Positions 26,957 through 35,813 of a stretch of 64,000 nt of DNA are shown piece by piece. The notes below the pieces were generated by a model. It did no database searches. It was not told the origin of the DNA and saw only the letters and a program-made list of their open reading frames with translations. Position numbers and translations under genes: made by a program. This DNA is from Palleronia sp. THAF1 (GTDB lineage: Bacteria; Pseudomonadota; Alphaproteobacteria; Rhodobacterales; Rhodobacteraceae). Numbering within the stretch: position 1 is the first letter of the stretch; each line of letters opens with the position of its first letter. The stretch covers positions 2,275,001-2,339,000 of the forward strand of contig NZ_CP045420.1 in the NCBI RefSeq assembly GCF_009363795.1, given 5' to 3'.

Positions 26957-27122
26957 GATCCAAACCCCAAGAAGAAAGTTACCCCGGAGTGAAGGTAGGC
27001 AGATTTCAAGGACTTGGCAAATGTATGTAGGGGGGGTTGCCCAATCCGGATCAGTCAAGGGCTAAGGCAAAGATTGTCGTCCTCGGGATGTGCAATGCTG
27101 CCTGAGAATGGGAAAATAGCCA

Positions 27123-27579
27123 TCAGACCGAGCCACGCCGATCGGGGCAGACAGAGATGTCTTCATCCACCAGCGGGCCTGACCGCCAGAACTGCAGAGC
27201 TCCCTGATCGGTCGCCAGCGTCGAAACGACGCCATCTTCCATCACCTCTCGGCCGTTAAGACACGTTGCGGAACGGATTTAGCTTCCGCCCAACATTCAA
27301 GGTGATCCGGATCATATCTTTACCCAGCGCAAAGCCAGCATCATCGATGGGATTGGTGATGTCGGCGCTGCCGCGCTTGCACACCTCGAAGAAGTCGCTA
27401 CCCGCACGACTGGCAGCCTGATCGCCCTGTGTCAGAACAGAATAGACGTCACACGTACCCCTATCCATCGCACCGTTTTCTACACCGCCGTTCAGAACAT
27501 CGTCGACGGCTTTGCCGATCATCGTGTTGTCATCCCCGACACTGCACGTAATCTCGTCTCCTTTGCTGTTCGGCAGCAC
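27123..27579 (-). pseudogene. decayed third RTX-type gene (C-terminal remnant)
   Basis: Minus-strand text aligns with the C-terminal domain of RTX protein 2: DDVLNGG, LTQGDQAASRAGSDFFEV against LTQGDQATGGEGTDTFEV, then IDDAGFALGKDMIRITLNVG against VTDFNAGSDVLRVTYDAG. A TAA then interrupts. In a shifted frame the similarity resumes (EDGVVSTLATDQGALQF against DDGVVVALDNGQQILLA; LVDEDISV against LTEDDFEV) to a TGA at 27123-27125. The N-terminal anchor and repeat array are gone. It is the relic of a third tandem copy. Confidence 0.75.
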
Positions 27580-27874
27580 CTTCGCGACAGCGATCCCTTT
27601 CAGCGCGGCTTCATCGGTGGGCGCGGAACGCCGGGTCAGAGCAGGATCGGGATCTGACGTAGAGGAGGCAGTCGCGGGATCGGGTCGTCGGCATCAACGG
27701 ATGCCTCTATCCTTTCCTTCCCATCGGACGGCCCTGCCGAAAGACGAACAAGGCCGTACCACGCAGTAACAGACCCATGGTTTGGGTCTCCCCGAACATC
27801 CGCCCGGCGAGAAGGAAATGACTGCCGGGAACAATTCGCAAGGACCCAACGCGTTTCGCAATCTACGCCGATCG
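27580..27874. other. intergenic stretch between RTX remnant and lolD, no gene seen
   Basis: About 295 bases with no ORF that resembles a protein, no clear terminator and no tRNA. It probably holds degraded upstream sequence of the broken RTX gene; no further RTX repeats could be read here. Confidence 0.5.
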
Positions 27875-28561
27875 TTAGTCGACCGCTTGCACGGTCCCGT
27901 CGATCAGGCGCACGCGGCGGTCCATCCGACTGGCGAGGTCCAGATTGTGCGTCGCGACAAGCGCCGCGAGGCCGGTTTCGCGCACCAGTTTGACCAACGC
28001 ATCGAATACGGTGTCGGACGTCTCGGGATCAAGGTTGCCGGTCGGCTCGTCTGCGAGCAACAGCCGCGGACTATTGGCAAGCGCGCGGCACACGGCGACG
28101 CGCTGCTGCTCGCCACCGGATAACGCGCTGGGGCGGTGATCGGCGCGGTGCCCGACGCCAACGATCCCCAGAAGCTCGGTCGCCCGCGCCTCGGCCACGT
28201 CCTGCGCGATGCCTTCGGCCAGTTGCGGCAAAACGATATTCTCGGCGGCGGTGAACTCGGGCAGCAGGTGGTGGAACTGGTAGACGAAGCCCACCTGATT
28301 GCGCCGCGCCTGCGTGCGGCGACGGTCGCCCAGATCGGTCATGTCCTCGCCGCCCAGATACACGCGCCCCGTATCCGCCGAGTCCAACAGCCCCGCGATA
28401 TGCAGCAGCGTGGATTTGCCCGCACCGGAGGGTGCGACCATGGCGACGATTTCACCGGGCACCACAGTCAGGTCGATGCCGCGCAGCACCTGCACCTCCT
28501 TGGGCGTGTTGTGGTTGTAGCCTTTGTGGATGGCGTCGAGCTTCAGGGCCGCATCACTCAT
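27875..28561 (-). CDS. lolD: lipoprotein-releasing ABC transporter ATP-binding protein LolD
   Basis: 228 residues. Walker A (APSGAGKST), the ABC signature [15 protein letters not shown] and Walker B ([12 protein letters not shown]) are all present, with the [15 protein letters not shown] segment characteristic of LolD. It energises release of outer-membrane lipoproteins from the inner membrane to LolA. Overlaps the upstream lolC/E gene by 8 bases, so the two are co-translated. Confidence 0.95.
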   Translation of the reverse strand: MSDAALKLDAIHKGYNHNTPKEVQVLRGIDLTVVPGEIVAMVAPSGAGKSTLLHIAGLLDSADTGRVYLGGEDMTDLGDRRRTQARRNQVGFVYQFHHLLPEFTAAENIVLPQLAEGIAQDVAEARATELLGIVGVGHRADHRPSALSGGEQQRVAVCRALANSPRLLLADEPTGNLDPETSDTVFDALVKLVRETGLAALVATHNLDLASRMDRRVRLIDGTVQAVD

Positions 28562-29867
28562 AGCGCAGCGCCTCCACCGGGTTCATGCGTGCGGCGCGGC
28601 GGGCCGGGAAGATCGTCACAATGAACGACAGCGACAGCGACAGGATCACGGCAGACAGCACATCGCCCCATTGCAGCTTGGCGGGCAGCGCGTAGATGCC
28701 CCGGATCGAGGGATCCCACGCTCCGCCCCCTGACAGGTAGTTCACCGCCGAAAAGATCGGATCGATCCAGACCGCGAAGGCCACGCCAAGGATGACGCCC
28801 AGCGCGGTGCCGATGATGCCCGTCAAAGAGCCACAGATGAAGAAGATGCGCAGCACAGAGCCTTCGGTCAGCCCGACGGTGCGCAGGATGCCGATGTCAC
28901 GACCCTTGTTCTTCACCAGCATGATCAGGCCGGACACGATGTTCATGGACGCGATCAGCACCAGTACCGACAGGATCACGAACATCACGTTGTCCTCGAT
29001 ATCCAGCGCGCGCAGGAATGACCCCGACGCATCGCGCCACGACCACAGCACGGCCTCGGGCCCGGCGGCCTGCAGGATCGGGATCTCGTAGCGGGCGACC
29101 TCTTCGGGGTCGTCAAGCATCACCTCTATCTCTGTCGCGGTGCCTTCGGCGTTGAAATAGGTCTGCGCCTCGGCGAACGGCAGGTAAATGCGGGTGCGGT
29201 CGATGTCGTAGCGACCGGCGGTAAAGATGTAGACGACTTCATAGTTCGACACGCGCGGCGTGGTGCCGAAGGGCGTGCGCGCCCCGTCGGGAGAGATCAG
29301 GCGGATCACCTCGCCGATCCCCACACCCAGCTCACGCGCCACACCCGATCCGATGGCGATGGTCGCGGGCGAAGCGCCATCTTCCCCGCCACCGCCGCCG
29401 AAGTCGGCCAGTGTGCCTTGGCTTTCTAGGGGGTCGACGATGCGCGGTACGGTGTTCAGGTCTTCGGCGCGGATGCCATGAACTTCGATCCCGGAGGTGT
29501 TGCCATTCGCCGACGCCATCACCTGCCCTTTCACCAGCGGAGCGGCGCGGACGACGCCGGGCACCGTGGCGATGCGTTCGGCCATCTCGGCGTAGTCGGG
29601 AATGTTGCGCGTTCCCGCCCCTGCCCCGTCGAAATAGGCGGTGGAGTAAATCGTGACGTGGGCGTTCGCGCCAAGAATGGTGTCGATGAACTCTGCCCGG
29701 AAACCGGACCGCACCGCCAGAGTCGCGATCAGTGCGAAAACGGCCAGCGTGATGCCGACAAGGCTGATCCATGTCATCACGGACACGCCGCCCTCTGCGC
29801 GCTTGGCACGCAGGTAGCGCCAGGCGATCATCCACTCGAAGCGGGAAAACGGGGCGGGGTTCGCCAT
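28554..29867 (-). CDS. lolC: lipoprotein-releasing ABC transporter permease (LolC/LolE family)
   Basis: 437 residues. Start at 29867 has AGGAG just upstream and gives [23 protein letters not shown], the usual LolC/E beginning. One N-terminal TM helix ([18 protein letters not shown]), a large periplasmic domain, then three TM helices including [20 protein letters not shown] and [19 protein letters not shown]. Alphaproteobacteria generally have a single LolC/E-type (LolF-like) permease acting as a homodimer; whether it equals LolC or LolE cannot be decided. Confidence 0.93.
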   Translation of the reverse strand: MANPAPFSRFEWMIAWRYLRAKRAEGGVSVMTWISLVGITLAVFALIATLAVRSGFRAEFIDTILGANAHVTIYSTAYFDGAGAGTRNIPDYAEMAERIATVPGVVRAAPLVKGQVMASANGNTSGIEVHGIRAEDLNTVPRIVDPLESQGTLADFGGGGGEDGASPATIAIGSGVARELGVGIGEVIRLISPDGARTPFGTTPRVSNYEVVYIFTAGRYDIDRTRIYLPFAEAQTYFNAEGTATEIEVMLDDPEEVARYEIPILQAAGPEAVLWSWRDASGSFLRALDIEDNVMFVILSVLVLIASMNIVSGLIMLVKNKGRDIGILRTVGLTEGSVLRIFFICGSLTGIIGTALGVILGVAFAVWIDPIFSAVNYLSGGGAWDPSIRGIYALPAKLQWGDVLSAVILSLSLSFIVTIFPARRAARMNPVEALRYE

Positions 29868-29986
29868 GGGAGGCTCTCCTAAGGTTCGGCGTGACTTGGG
29901 GGAGGACGCGCGCAGGGTCAAGCGGCGCGCTCTTGGCGCGGGGTGGGATTGGAGTATTTAAGAAAACAAAGAAGGGTGAGGATGGC

Positions 29987-30382
29987 ATGGAAATCAAGCG
30001 CGGCGCGGTTCGAAACGAAGGCCCGGCAGACCCGGAGTATTTCACCGGAGAGGTTTACATGTCGAACCTGTCGAAACACGAGGCACCGGGCCGCACGGGC
30101 GTACTGTCCGTGCGGTTCTCACCGGGCGGGCGCACGAACTGGCATACGCACCCCTACGGTCAGACGCTGGTGGTGACGGATGGCAACGGGTGGGTGCAAA
30201 AGGATGGCGACGCGAAGCAAGAGATCGCGCCCGGTGACGTGGTCGTGATCCCCGCGGGTGTGCGCCATTGGCACGGCGCGACTGACACATCCCAGATGAC
30301 CCATATCGCCATCGGCGAGCGGGACGAGATCGGCACCGCACATTGGGAAGAAGCCGTTTCGGACGCCGATTACCTCGGCTAG
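29987..30382 (+). CDS. cupin-domain protein
   Basis: 131 residues. Cupin motif 1 is seen as GGRTNWHTHPYGQTLVVTDG (two His ligands plus Gln/Glu position) and motif 2 as PGDVVVIPAGVRHWHG. The layout matches the small YhhW/carboxymuconolactone-associated cupins (for example proteins with an N-terminal MEIKRGAVRN-like start) with no assignable reaction. It is single, divergent from lol, and preceded by the short AT-rich sequence GGAGTATTTAAGAAAAC frequent in Rhodobacteraceae intergenic DNA. Confidence 0.85.
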   Translation: MEIKRGAVRNEGPADPEYFTGEVYMSNLSKHEAPGRTGVLSVRFSPGGRTNWHTHPYGQTLVVTDGNGWVQKDGDAKQEIAPGDVVVIPAGVRHWHGATDTSQMTHIAIGERDEIGTAHWEEAVSDADYLG

Positions 30383-30467
30383 GCCGCGTCAATACGGCGC
30401 TTTTGCTGGTCGTGGGGGCTATGCCTTCTATCTCTTTTCACCAACCTGCGTGACACCGGAGAGCACA

Positions 30468-32096
30468 ATGACGACCATTCATCCCCATGCCCGCCAACTG
30501 GCTGGAGAGGTCGCCTCGGGCGCACTTTCCCGCCGCGAATTCTTGACCCGCGCCACAGCGCTTGGCCTGACGGCATCGTCGGCCTACGCCTTGCTGGGCT
30601 TGATGGCGACGCCCGCGCGCGCGCAAGAACGGCAGGATGGTGGCACGCTGCGCATTCAACAAGACGTGCGCGCGCTGAAGGATCCCCGCAGCTACGACTG
30701 GCCGCAGATGTCGAACGTGACCCGTGGCTGGCTGGAGTATCTCGTGAAGTACGAGCGTGACGGCGCGCTGACGCCGATGCTCTTGGAAAGCTGGGACATC
30801 AGCGACGACGCCACGGGCTACACCCTGAACGTCCGCCCCGGCGTGACATGGTCCGATGGCACACCGTTCACCGCCGAAGATGTGGCGTTCAACCTGACCC
30901 GCTGGTGCGACTCCACCGTCGAAGGCAACTCGATGGCCGCGCGATTTTCGTCACTGATCGACGAGGCCACCGGTCAGGCCCGCGAGGGCGCGATCACGGT
31001 GGACGACGATACAACCGTGACGCTGGCGCTGTCCTTCCCGGACGTGACGCTGATCGCGACTTTCAGCGACTATACCGCTGCCATTGTCCCGCAGGACTTC
31101 GACGGCGATCCGCTGAATGCCAAGGGCACGGGGGCCTACATGCCGGTGGAGTATGAAGTCGGCATCCGCGCCGCGATCGAGAAGCGCCCGGACCACCAGT
31201 GGTGGGGCGAAGAGGTGTACGGCCCCGCAACGCTGGAGCGGATCGAGTTCATCGACTTCGGCACCGATCCCGCCAGCTGGTTCGCCGCCGCAGACTCGGG
31301 CGAGGTCGACATGGTCTACGAGACCGTAGGCGAGTTCATCGACCTGTTCGACACGCTGGACTGGACCCGGTCCGAGTCCGTCACCTCCGGCACCGTGGTC
31401 ATCCGGGTGAACCAGACGGTCGAGCCCTACGGCGACGTGCGGGTGCGGCGGGCGCTGCAACTGGCAACCGACAACGATACGCTTCTGGAACTCGGCAATT
31501 CCGGCCGTGGCCAAGTGGCAGCGAACCACCACGTCGCGCCGATCCATCCCGACTACGCCGATATCGGCCCGTCCGAATACGACGCGGAACAGGCGATGGC
31601 CTTGCTGGAAGAAGCTGGCCAGACTGACCACGCGTTCGAACTGATCTCGCTCGATGACGATTGGCGCAAGAACACCTGTGACGCGATGGCGGCGATGCTG
31701 CGCGATGCCGGGATGACGGTGAACCGCACGGTCGTGCCCGGCTCGACCTTCTGGACCAACTGGACGACCTATCCGTTCTCGGCCACCGACTGGGGCCACC
31801 GCCCCTTGGGCATCCAGCTTCTGTCGCTGGCCTACAAGTCGGGCGTGCCGTGGAACGAAACCGGCTTCGACAACGCCGAGTTCGACAGCTTGCTGGAACA
31901 GGCGCAGGGCATCGGCGACGCGGATGGGCGCGCCGAGGTCATGGGTCAGCTGGAAACCATCCTACGCGATGAGGGCGTCATCACGCAGCCCTACTGGCGC
32001 TCGACCTACCGTCACTTTGCGGCGAACGTGGTCGGGGCCGAACAGCACCCGGCGTTCGAGATCCATCCCTATGAGTTGGGTTTCGTCGTCTCCTGA
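30468..32096 (+). CDS. ABC transporter substrate-binding protein, family 5 (peptide/nickel type), Tat-exported
   Basis: 542 residues. The N-terminus carries a twin-arginine signal SRREFLTRATALGLT ending ARAQ. The body has the family-5 signature (LNVRPGVTWSDGTPFTAEDVAFN split by the fold), KGTGAYMPVEYEVG and a YGDVRVRRALQLATDN segment. It should bind a peptide or sugar/opine-like solute in the periplasm. Start at 30468 has GGAGAG upstream. No permease or ATPase genes flank it, so it is an orphan here, and a terminator follows directly. Confidence 0.9.
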   Translation: MTTIHPHARQLAGEVASGALSRREFLTRATALGLTASSAYALLGLMATPARAQERQDGGTLRIQQDVRALKDPRSYDWPQMSNVTRGWLEYLVKYERDGALTPMLLESWDISDDATGYTLNVRPGVTWSDGTPFTAEDVAFNLTRWCDSTVEGNSMAARFSSLIDEATGQAREGAITVDDDTTVTLALSFPDVTLIATFSDYTAAIVPQDFDGDPLNAKGTGAYMPVEYEVGIRAAIEKRPDHQWWGEEVYGPATLERIEFIDFGTDPASWFAAADSGEVDMVYETVGEFIDLFDTLDWTRSESVTSGTVVIRVNQTVEPYGDVRVRRALQLATDNDTLLELGNSGRGQVAANHHVAPIHPDYADIGPSEYDAEQAMALLEEAGQTDHAFELISLDDDWRKNTCDAMAAMLRDAGMTVNRTVVPGSTFWTNWTTYPFSATDWGHRPLGIQLLSLAYKSGVPWNETGFDNAEFDSLLEQAQGIGDADGRAEVMGQLETILRDEGVITQPYWRSTYRHFAANVVGAEQHPAFEIHPYELGFVVS

Positions 32097-32102
32097 TCTT
32101 GC

Positions 32103-32127
32103 ATCGGCCCCTGCGGGGGCCGATTTT
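32103..32127 (+). terminator. rho-independent terminator after the ABC binding-protein gene
   Basis: ATCGGCCCC - TGCG - GGGGCCGAT followed by TTT, 6 bp after the stop codon at 32096. Confidence 0.8.
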
Positions 32128-32134
32128 GTCTGCG

Positions 32135-32452
32135 ATGCACTTTTTCGAACAACTTGCCAACGAACGGATCGAAAGCGCCATGGAAGACGGCGCTTTCGAC
32201 GACTTGCCGGGCGCGGGGAAACCCCTGCCGTTCAAAGCCGGTGATCCGGTTGTGCCGAAATCCCTGCAGACCAGCGGCTACACGCCCCCGGTCGTCATCC
32301 TGATCCGAAAGCTCGAAGATCTTCGCGTCGCGCTGCGCGACGAAAGCGACCGCGACCGCCGCCGCGCGCTTCTGACCGAGATCGCAGAGACCGACATGCG
32401 CCGCCGGATAGAGATCGAGCGCGCCGTGACGGATGCCACCCGGGGGCGCTGA
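32135..32452 (+). CDS. DUF1992 (DnaJ homologue subfamily C member 28-like) protein
   Basis: 105 residues. The diagnostic stretch is IESAMEDGAFDDLPGAGKPL followed by a charged helical C-terminus, the conserved region of DNAJC28/YhdN-like proteins. No J domain is present. Function unknown. The ATG lies only 8 bp after the upstream terminator, so it must rely on its own promoter or on read-through. Confidence 0.85.
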   Translation: MHFFEQLANERIESAMEDGAFDDLPGAGKPLPFKAGDPVVPKSLQTSGYTPPVVILIRKLEDLRVALRDESDRDRRRALLTEIAETDMRRRIEIERAVTDATRGR

Positions 32453-32526
32453 GACCGCCCCAGCTTCTAGGTGGTCGAGCGACTTACCGCCTATCTTCAC
32501 ACGCTATGCGTGATTCCCATTTTATT

Positions 32527-32560
32527 CTGCGCTGCAGCATCTTGTATTTCGGCGCTGCAG
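32527..32560 (+). promoter_or_regulatory. putative PhaR operator upstream of the phasin gene
   Basis: CTGC-GCT-GCAG at 32527-32537 fits the TGC-rich CTGC-N3/4-GCAG pattern described for PhaR of Paracoccus denitrificans. A second GCTGCAGC palindrome occurs at about 32554-32561, one to two helical turns away. Both lie 55-90 bp before the phasin ATG. Confidence 0.55.
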
Positions 32561-32614
32561 CACGACATGTGTTGAAGACGAAAGACACACAGTATCCATT
32601 AAGGGGTTAATTCC

Positions 32615-33043
32615 ATGGCCAAGCAATCCAACAAAGCCGCCGCGAACGATATGCAGAGCATGTTCGATCCGCAGAATTATCAGAACGTCTTCAAGACCTG
32701 GGCCGAGATGAACGAGCGCGTGACGACCATGATGGTCGAAGCCGGTCAACGTTCGGTCGACATTGCGCATGAGACCGCCAACGAAAGCTTCTCGAACATC
32801 CGCGACGTCGCTCAGGTCCGCGAAGAGCCGTCCGAATATAGCCGCGTTTACAGCGACTTCATGCAAAAGCAGATGGAGCTGGCTCGCCGTACTATCGAGT
32901 CGTTCTCTGCAGTGTCCAAGCAGACCGCATTCGAAGCGGCTGAAGTTGCGCAAGACGCTGGCAAGACGATGACGGACCAAGCGAGCGAGAACGCCGAGCG
33001 CGCCACCAACAAGGCAGAATCCGCCGCCAAGAAAGCCGCCTGA
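32615..33043 (+). CDS. phasin family protein
   Basis: 142 residues, all-helical. The Phasin_2-type core is visible (QNYQNVFKTWAEMNERVTTM, DFMQKQMELARRTIESFS) with an Ala/Lys-rich tail (NKAESAAKKAA). Phasins coat polyhydroxyalkanoate granules. The gene is monocistronic with TGC-rich operator-like DNA upstream and a strong terminator downstream, as expected for a highly expressed PHA-responsive gene. No phaC is in this window. Confidence 0.88.
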   Translation: MAKQSNKAAANDMQSMFDPQNYQNVFKTWAEMNERVTTMMVEAGQRSVDIAHETANESFSNIRDVAQVREEPSEYSRVYSDFMQKQMELARRTIESFSAVSKQTAFEAAEVAQDAGKTMTDQASENAERATNKAESAAKKAA

Positions 33044-33074
33044 ACGTCGAAAGATGTCCATGCACGATAGCGAA

Positions 33075-33103
33075 GGCGGGCCCATCACGGCCCGCCTTTT
33101 TTT
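33075..33103 (+). terminator. rho-independent terminator of the phasin gene
   Basis: GGCGGGCC - CATCAC - GGCCCGCC followed by seven T residues. Confidence 0.92.
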
Positions 33104-33133
33104 CGTGTGCGGCCGGTCGCGTGAGGCAGAAAG

Positions 33134-33739
33134 TCAGATCGGCAGCAACCGATAGATCAGGTATCCGCAGGCCAGTACGATGGCCATGATCGGCACCAGC
33201 TTGCGCTTTGGGATGTTCAACTTCTCGATCCGTTCGCCAAGAAGCTGCGCCAAGAGTGCCAGACCAAAATAACGAACGCCCCGGCTGACTGCGATGGCGG
33301 CGAAGAACATCAGGAAATTCCCGCCCACAGCCCCGGCACCCAGCGTTGCCAGCTGCATTGGTGCTGGCGAGAAGGACACAAGGAACACGGTCCAGAACAA
33401 ACCGTCCCCATCCAGCTCGCCTTGAAGGTCTTCGAATTCCGGCCCGAAGCTCAGCCATTCGATGATCGGCAAGACAACCGGATCGCGCAGCCATAACCCG
33501 AGCAAGTAGAACAACGACGCCCCAAAAAGGCATCCCAACCAGATCGAGACCGCGATGGTTATCGAACGTTTGGGGTGGCCGATCATCAAAGGGGCGATGA
33601 TCGTTTCAAGCGGGATCGGCAACACCGTGCTTTCGGCGAAGGAGAGTGCCGCAAGACCCGTGCGGTGTCGGGCCAGACGTTCTGTCCAGCTTGCCTGGGT
33701 CTCGGGTTCGGTATCGGTTGCCTGTGTCACCTTGTCCAA
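33134..33739 (-). CDS. YqaA/DedA-like (VTT domain) membrane protein
   Basis: 201 residues with about four hydrophobic segments. The LAALSFAESTVLPIPLETIIAP start and the SFSPAPMQLATLGAGAVGGN loop (re-entrant, Gly/Pro-rich) are typical of the YqaA branch of SNARE-associated/VTT proteins, which are implicated in lipid scrambling and membrane homeostasis. Stands alone between two terminators. Confidence 0.82.
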   Translation of the reverse strand: MDKVTQATDTEPETQASWTERLARHRTGLAALSFAESTVLPIPLETIIAPLMIGHPKRSITIAVSIWLGCLFGASLFYLLGLWLRDPVVLPIIEWLSFGPEFEDLQGELDGDGLFWTVFLVSFSPAPMQLATLGAGAVGGNFLMFFAAIAVSRGVRYFGLALLAQLLGERIEKLNIPKRKLVPIMAIVLACGYLIYRLLPI

Positions 33740-33784
33740 CCGGCAGCTTGGCGCACCGGTTCCGAAGCGGTGCCCCTGAATGTA

Positions 33785-33812
33785 AAAAAGCCCGCGCCGG
33801 AGTGGCGCGGGC
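33785..33812 (-). terminator. rho-independent terminator of the sugar dehydrogenase gene
   Basis: On the minus strand GCCCGCGCC - ACTCC - GGCGCGGGC is followed by TTTTT. It lies about 28 bp past the stop at 33840. Confidence 0.85.
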
Positions 33813-33839
33813 CTTGGTGTCCTTAACGGTCGGCACCCG

Positions 33840-35036
33840 TCAGCTGGAGGTATCGGGGTTCGTGACGCGCAGGATTTCTCCGTTTGCCTTGTCTGTCAGC
33901 AGGAGGATCGCGCCGTTCTGATCAACCTCTACATCGCGGATACGGCCCCGGTCGGTGACCAGACGCTCTTCACCCGTGACAGTATCGCCGTCCATCGTCA
34001 GACGCACCAACCCGCCAGGGTTCAGGGAGGATGCCAGCACATCACCCTGCCATTCGGGAAACATCTCGCCATCGTAGAAGACGAAACCACCGGGCGCGAT
34101 GACGGGGTCCCAGTAGTAGCGCGGCTCGGTGAAACCTTCGGCGCGCGGCTCGCCCGATCCGATCAGCGGGCCATTGTAGCGGCGACCGTAGCTGACCACG
34201 GGCCAGCCGTAGTTTTCGCCGGCAGTGATCAGGTTCAGTTCATCACCGCCCTTGGGACCATGCTCCAGCCCCCAGAGTTGTCCGGTTTCAGGGTGAATGT
34301 CGGCACCCTGAATATTGCGGTGGCCGGTGGACCAGATCTCGGGACGCGCGCCCTCTTGATTCACGAAGGGATTGTCGTCGGGCACAGTGCCATCGTGGGT
34401 GACGCGGATGATCTTGCCGTAGGTCTTATCGAGGTCCTGCGCGAAGACACGGGTTTCGTCCGATGAATGCTCACCGGTTGTGATATAAGCGTAATCGTCA
34501 TCCAGCACGATGCGGCTGCCGAAGTGCTTTGGCGGCACGGCAGGGGGCGTCTGGACGAAGATGTCCTGCACATCCGTTAGCTGTGTGCCATCCTCTGACA
34601 ATACCGCACGGGCGGCGGCGGTGCCGTTCTGACCCTCTTGCAGTGGCTTGGCGTAGGTCAGGAAGATCTCGCGCGTCTCTTCAAAATCGGGCGCAAGCGC
34701 CACATCCAGAAGACCGCCCTGCCCGCGCGCCAGAACCTCTGGCACGCCGCTGATCGGCTCCATCTTCTCGCCGTCGCGCGTGACCATGCGCAAGGTCCCG
34801 GCCCGTTCGGTCACCAGATAGGAACCGTCCGGCATGACCTCGATCCCCCAAGGGTGCGTCAAACCATCGGTCACGACCTCGACGTTCGGGGCGGGCGTCG
34901 TTTCGACCGCGGGCGCGCGGGTCTGATTGTCGAAGGCCGGCTCGAACTGGGGCACGTTTTTGGGGCCTTGATCGACTTGAGCTGCGGCAGGCGCGGCTAA
35001 GGCGGTGGTGAGGGCAAGAAGGGTCAGGCGGGTCAT
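33840..35036 (-). CDS. PQQ-dependent sugar (aldose) dehydrogenase, GDH-B/YliI type
   Basis: 398 residues from the ATG at 35036, which begins a Sec signal peptide (MTRLTLLALTTALAAPAAAQ); a much longer open frame upstream is unconserved. The six-bladed propeller shows LTHPWGIEVMPDGSYLVTER, GQGGLLDVALAPDF, the PQQ/Ca loop HRNIQGADIHPETGQLW and EHGPKGGDELNLI. The enzyme oxidises aldoses to lactones in the periplasm. The physiological sugar and electron acceptor are not determined by sequence. Confidence 0.9.
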   Translation of the reverse strand: MTRLTLLALTTALAAPAAAQVDQGPKNVPQFEPAFDNQTRAPAVETTPAPNVEVVTDGLTHPWGIEVMPDGSYLVTERAGTLRMVTRDGEKMEPISGVPEVLARGQGGLLDVALAPDFEETREIFLTYAKPLQEGQNGTAAARAVLSEDGTQLTDVQDIFVQTPPAVPPKHFGSRIVLDDDYAYITTGEHSSDETRVFAQDLDKTYGKIIRVTHDGTVPDDNPFVNQEGARPEIWSTGHRNIQGADIHPETGQLWGLEHGPKGGDELNLITAGENYGWPVVSYGRRYNGPLIGSGEPRAEGFTEPRYYWDPVIAPGGFVFYDGEMFPEWQGDVLASSLNPGGLVRLTMDGDTVTGEERLVTDRGRIRDVEVDQNGAILLLTDKANGEILRVTNPDTSS

Positions 35037-35166
35037 GACAGGCTCGCTTTTCTTAGGTTTGGTTGATTTTGAAACGCGCGGCCGCGTGACCCGTTCCGGG
35101 TCGGATCGTCGCGGCAACCCGCGCCGCTTTCGGGGCGTTGATGCCGGGAGCTCGAAAGGAGTGGCC

Positions 35167-35421
35167 ATGCCGACTGAATTGAAGACCCTGTCGAAAGATG
35201 CCCTGCGCGACCTTGGCTCTGTGCGGGAGCTGGGCGGACATAACGACATGACCAAGGATGAATTGATCGAAGGACTCGACGGTCCGGTCGATGATGATCT
35301 GGCCAAGTGGCTGGGCATGACCCGGCAAGAGGTCTACCAAGCTGCGAAAGACGCCGGGATCAAGGGCGCGATGGACATGGACAAGCGCGACCTGATCCTG
35401 AAGATGGCCGACATGGCATGA
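35167..35421 (+). CDS. small Rho-N-domain-like protein
   Basis: 84 residues from the ATG at 35167, which has an AAAGGAG ribosome site; the upstream open frame is not conserved. The sequence LKTLSKDALRDLGSVRELGG and MTKDELIEGLDG resembles the SAP-like fold of the Rho N-terminal domain; a second LKWL/DKRDLILKMADMA segment ends it. Its stop overlaps the start of the next gene (ATGA). It could bind nucleic acid, but no partner is seen. Confidence 0.7.
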   Translation: MPTELKTLSKDALRDLGSVRELGGHNDMTKDELIEGLDGPVDDDLAKWLGMTRQEVYQAAKDAGIKGAMDMDKRDLILKMADMA

Positions 35422-35810
35422 GTCATTTCGCCGGAAGCTATGCCGTCCGCGTCGGCCCGCGCGGCGCCATCCCCTTACCCCCGCCGTGGTGGCTGGCCGC
35501 ACTCGCCGCCGATCCCGGTGGCGCCCCTGGCCCGACCTTGTTCGTCATTGTCGAGGATGCGCAAGAAGGCTTCTTCAGGGTGGTTACGCCAGACGAACAT
35601 CTGCGCCTTTTCTCGGCAACAGCCGCGCAGCCCGACACAGAGATTGACGCGTTTCCGGTATGCCTGACCGACCACGGCGAAATCCCCGGCTCTGACACCT
35701 TCGACCGCGTCCCCGCCTTCGCGCCGGGCCAGATGGTCATGTTGAGCGGTCGCAAGGCAGGGTTCTCGTTGTCACCGATGGACGAGACAGAGAACCCAAT
35801 TCACGACTAG
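35418..35810 (+). CDS. hypothetical protein
   Basis: 130 residues, translationally coupled to the Rho-N-like gene by an ATGA overlap. No signal peptide or TM helix; a Pro/Trp patch (LPPPWWLAAL) near residue 20 and a beta-rich body (TLFVIVEDAQEGFFRVV). I do not recognise a family. Confidence 0.65.
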   Translation: MSHFAGSYAVRVGPRGAIPLPPPWWLAALAADPGGAPGPTLFVIVEDAQEGFFRVVTPDEHLRLFSATAAQPDTEIDAFPVCLTDHGEIPGSDTFDRVPAFAPGQMVMLSGRKAGFSLSPMDETENPIHD

Positions 35811-35813
35811 CCC

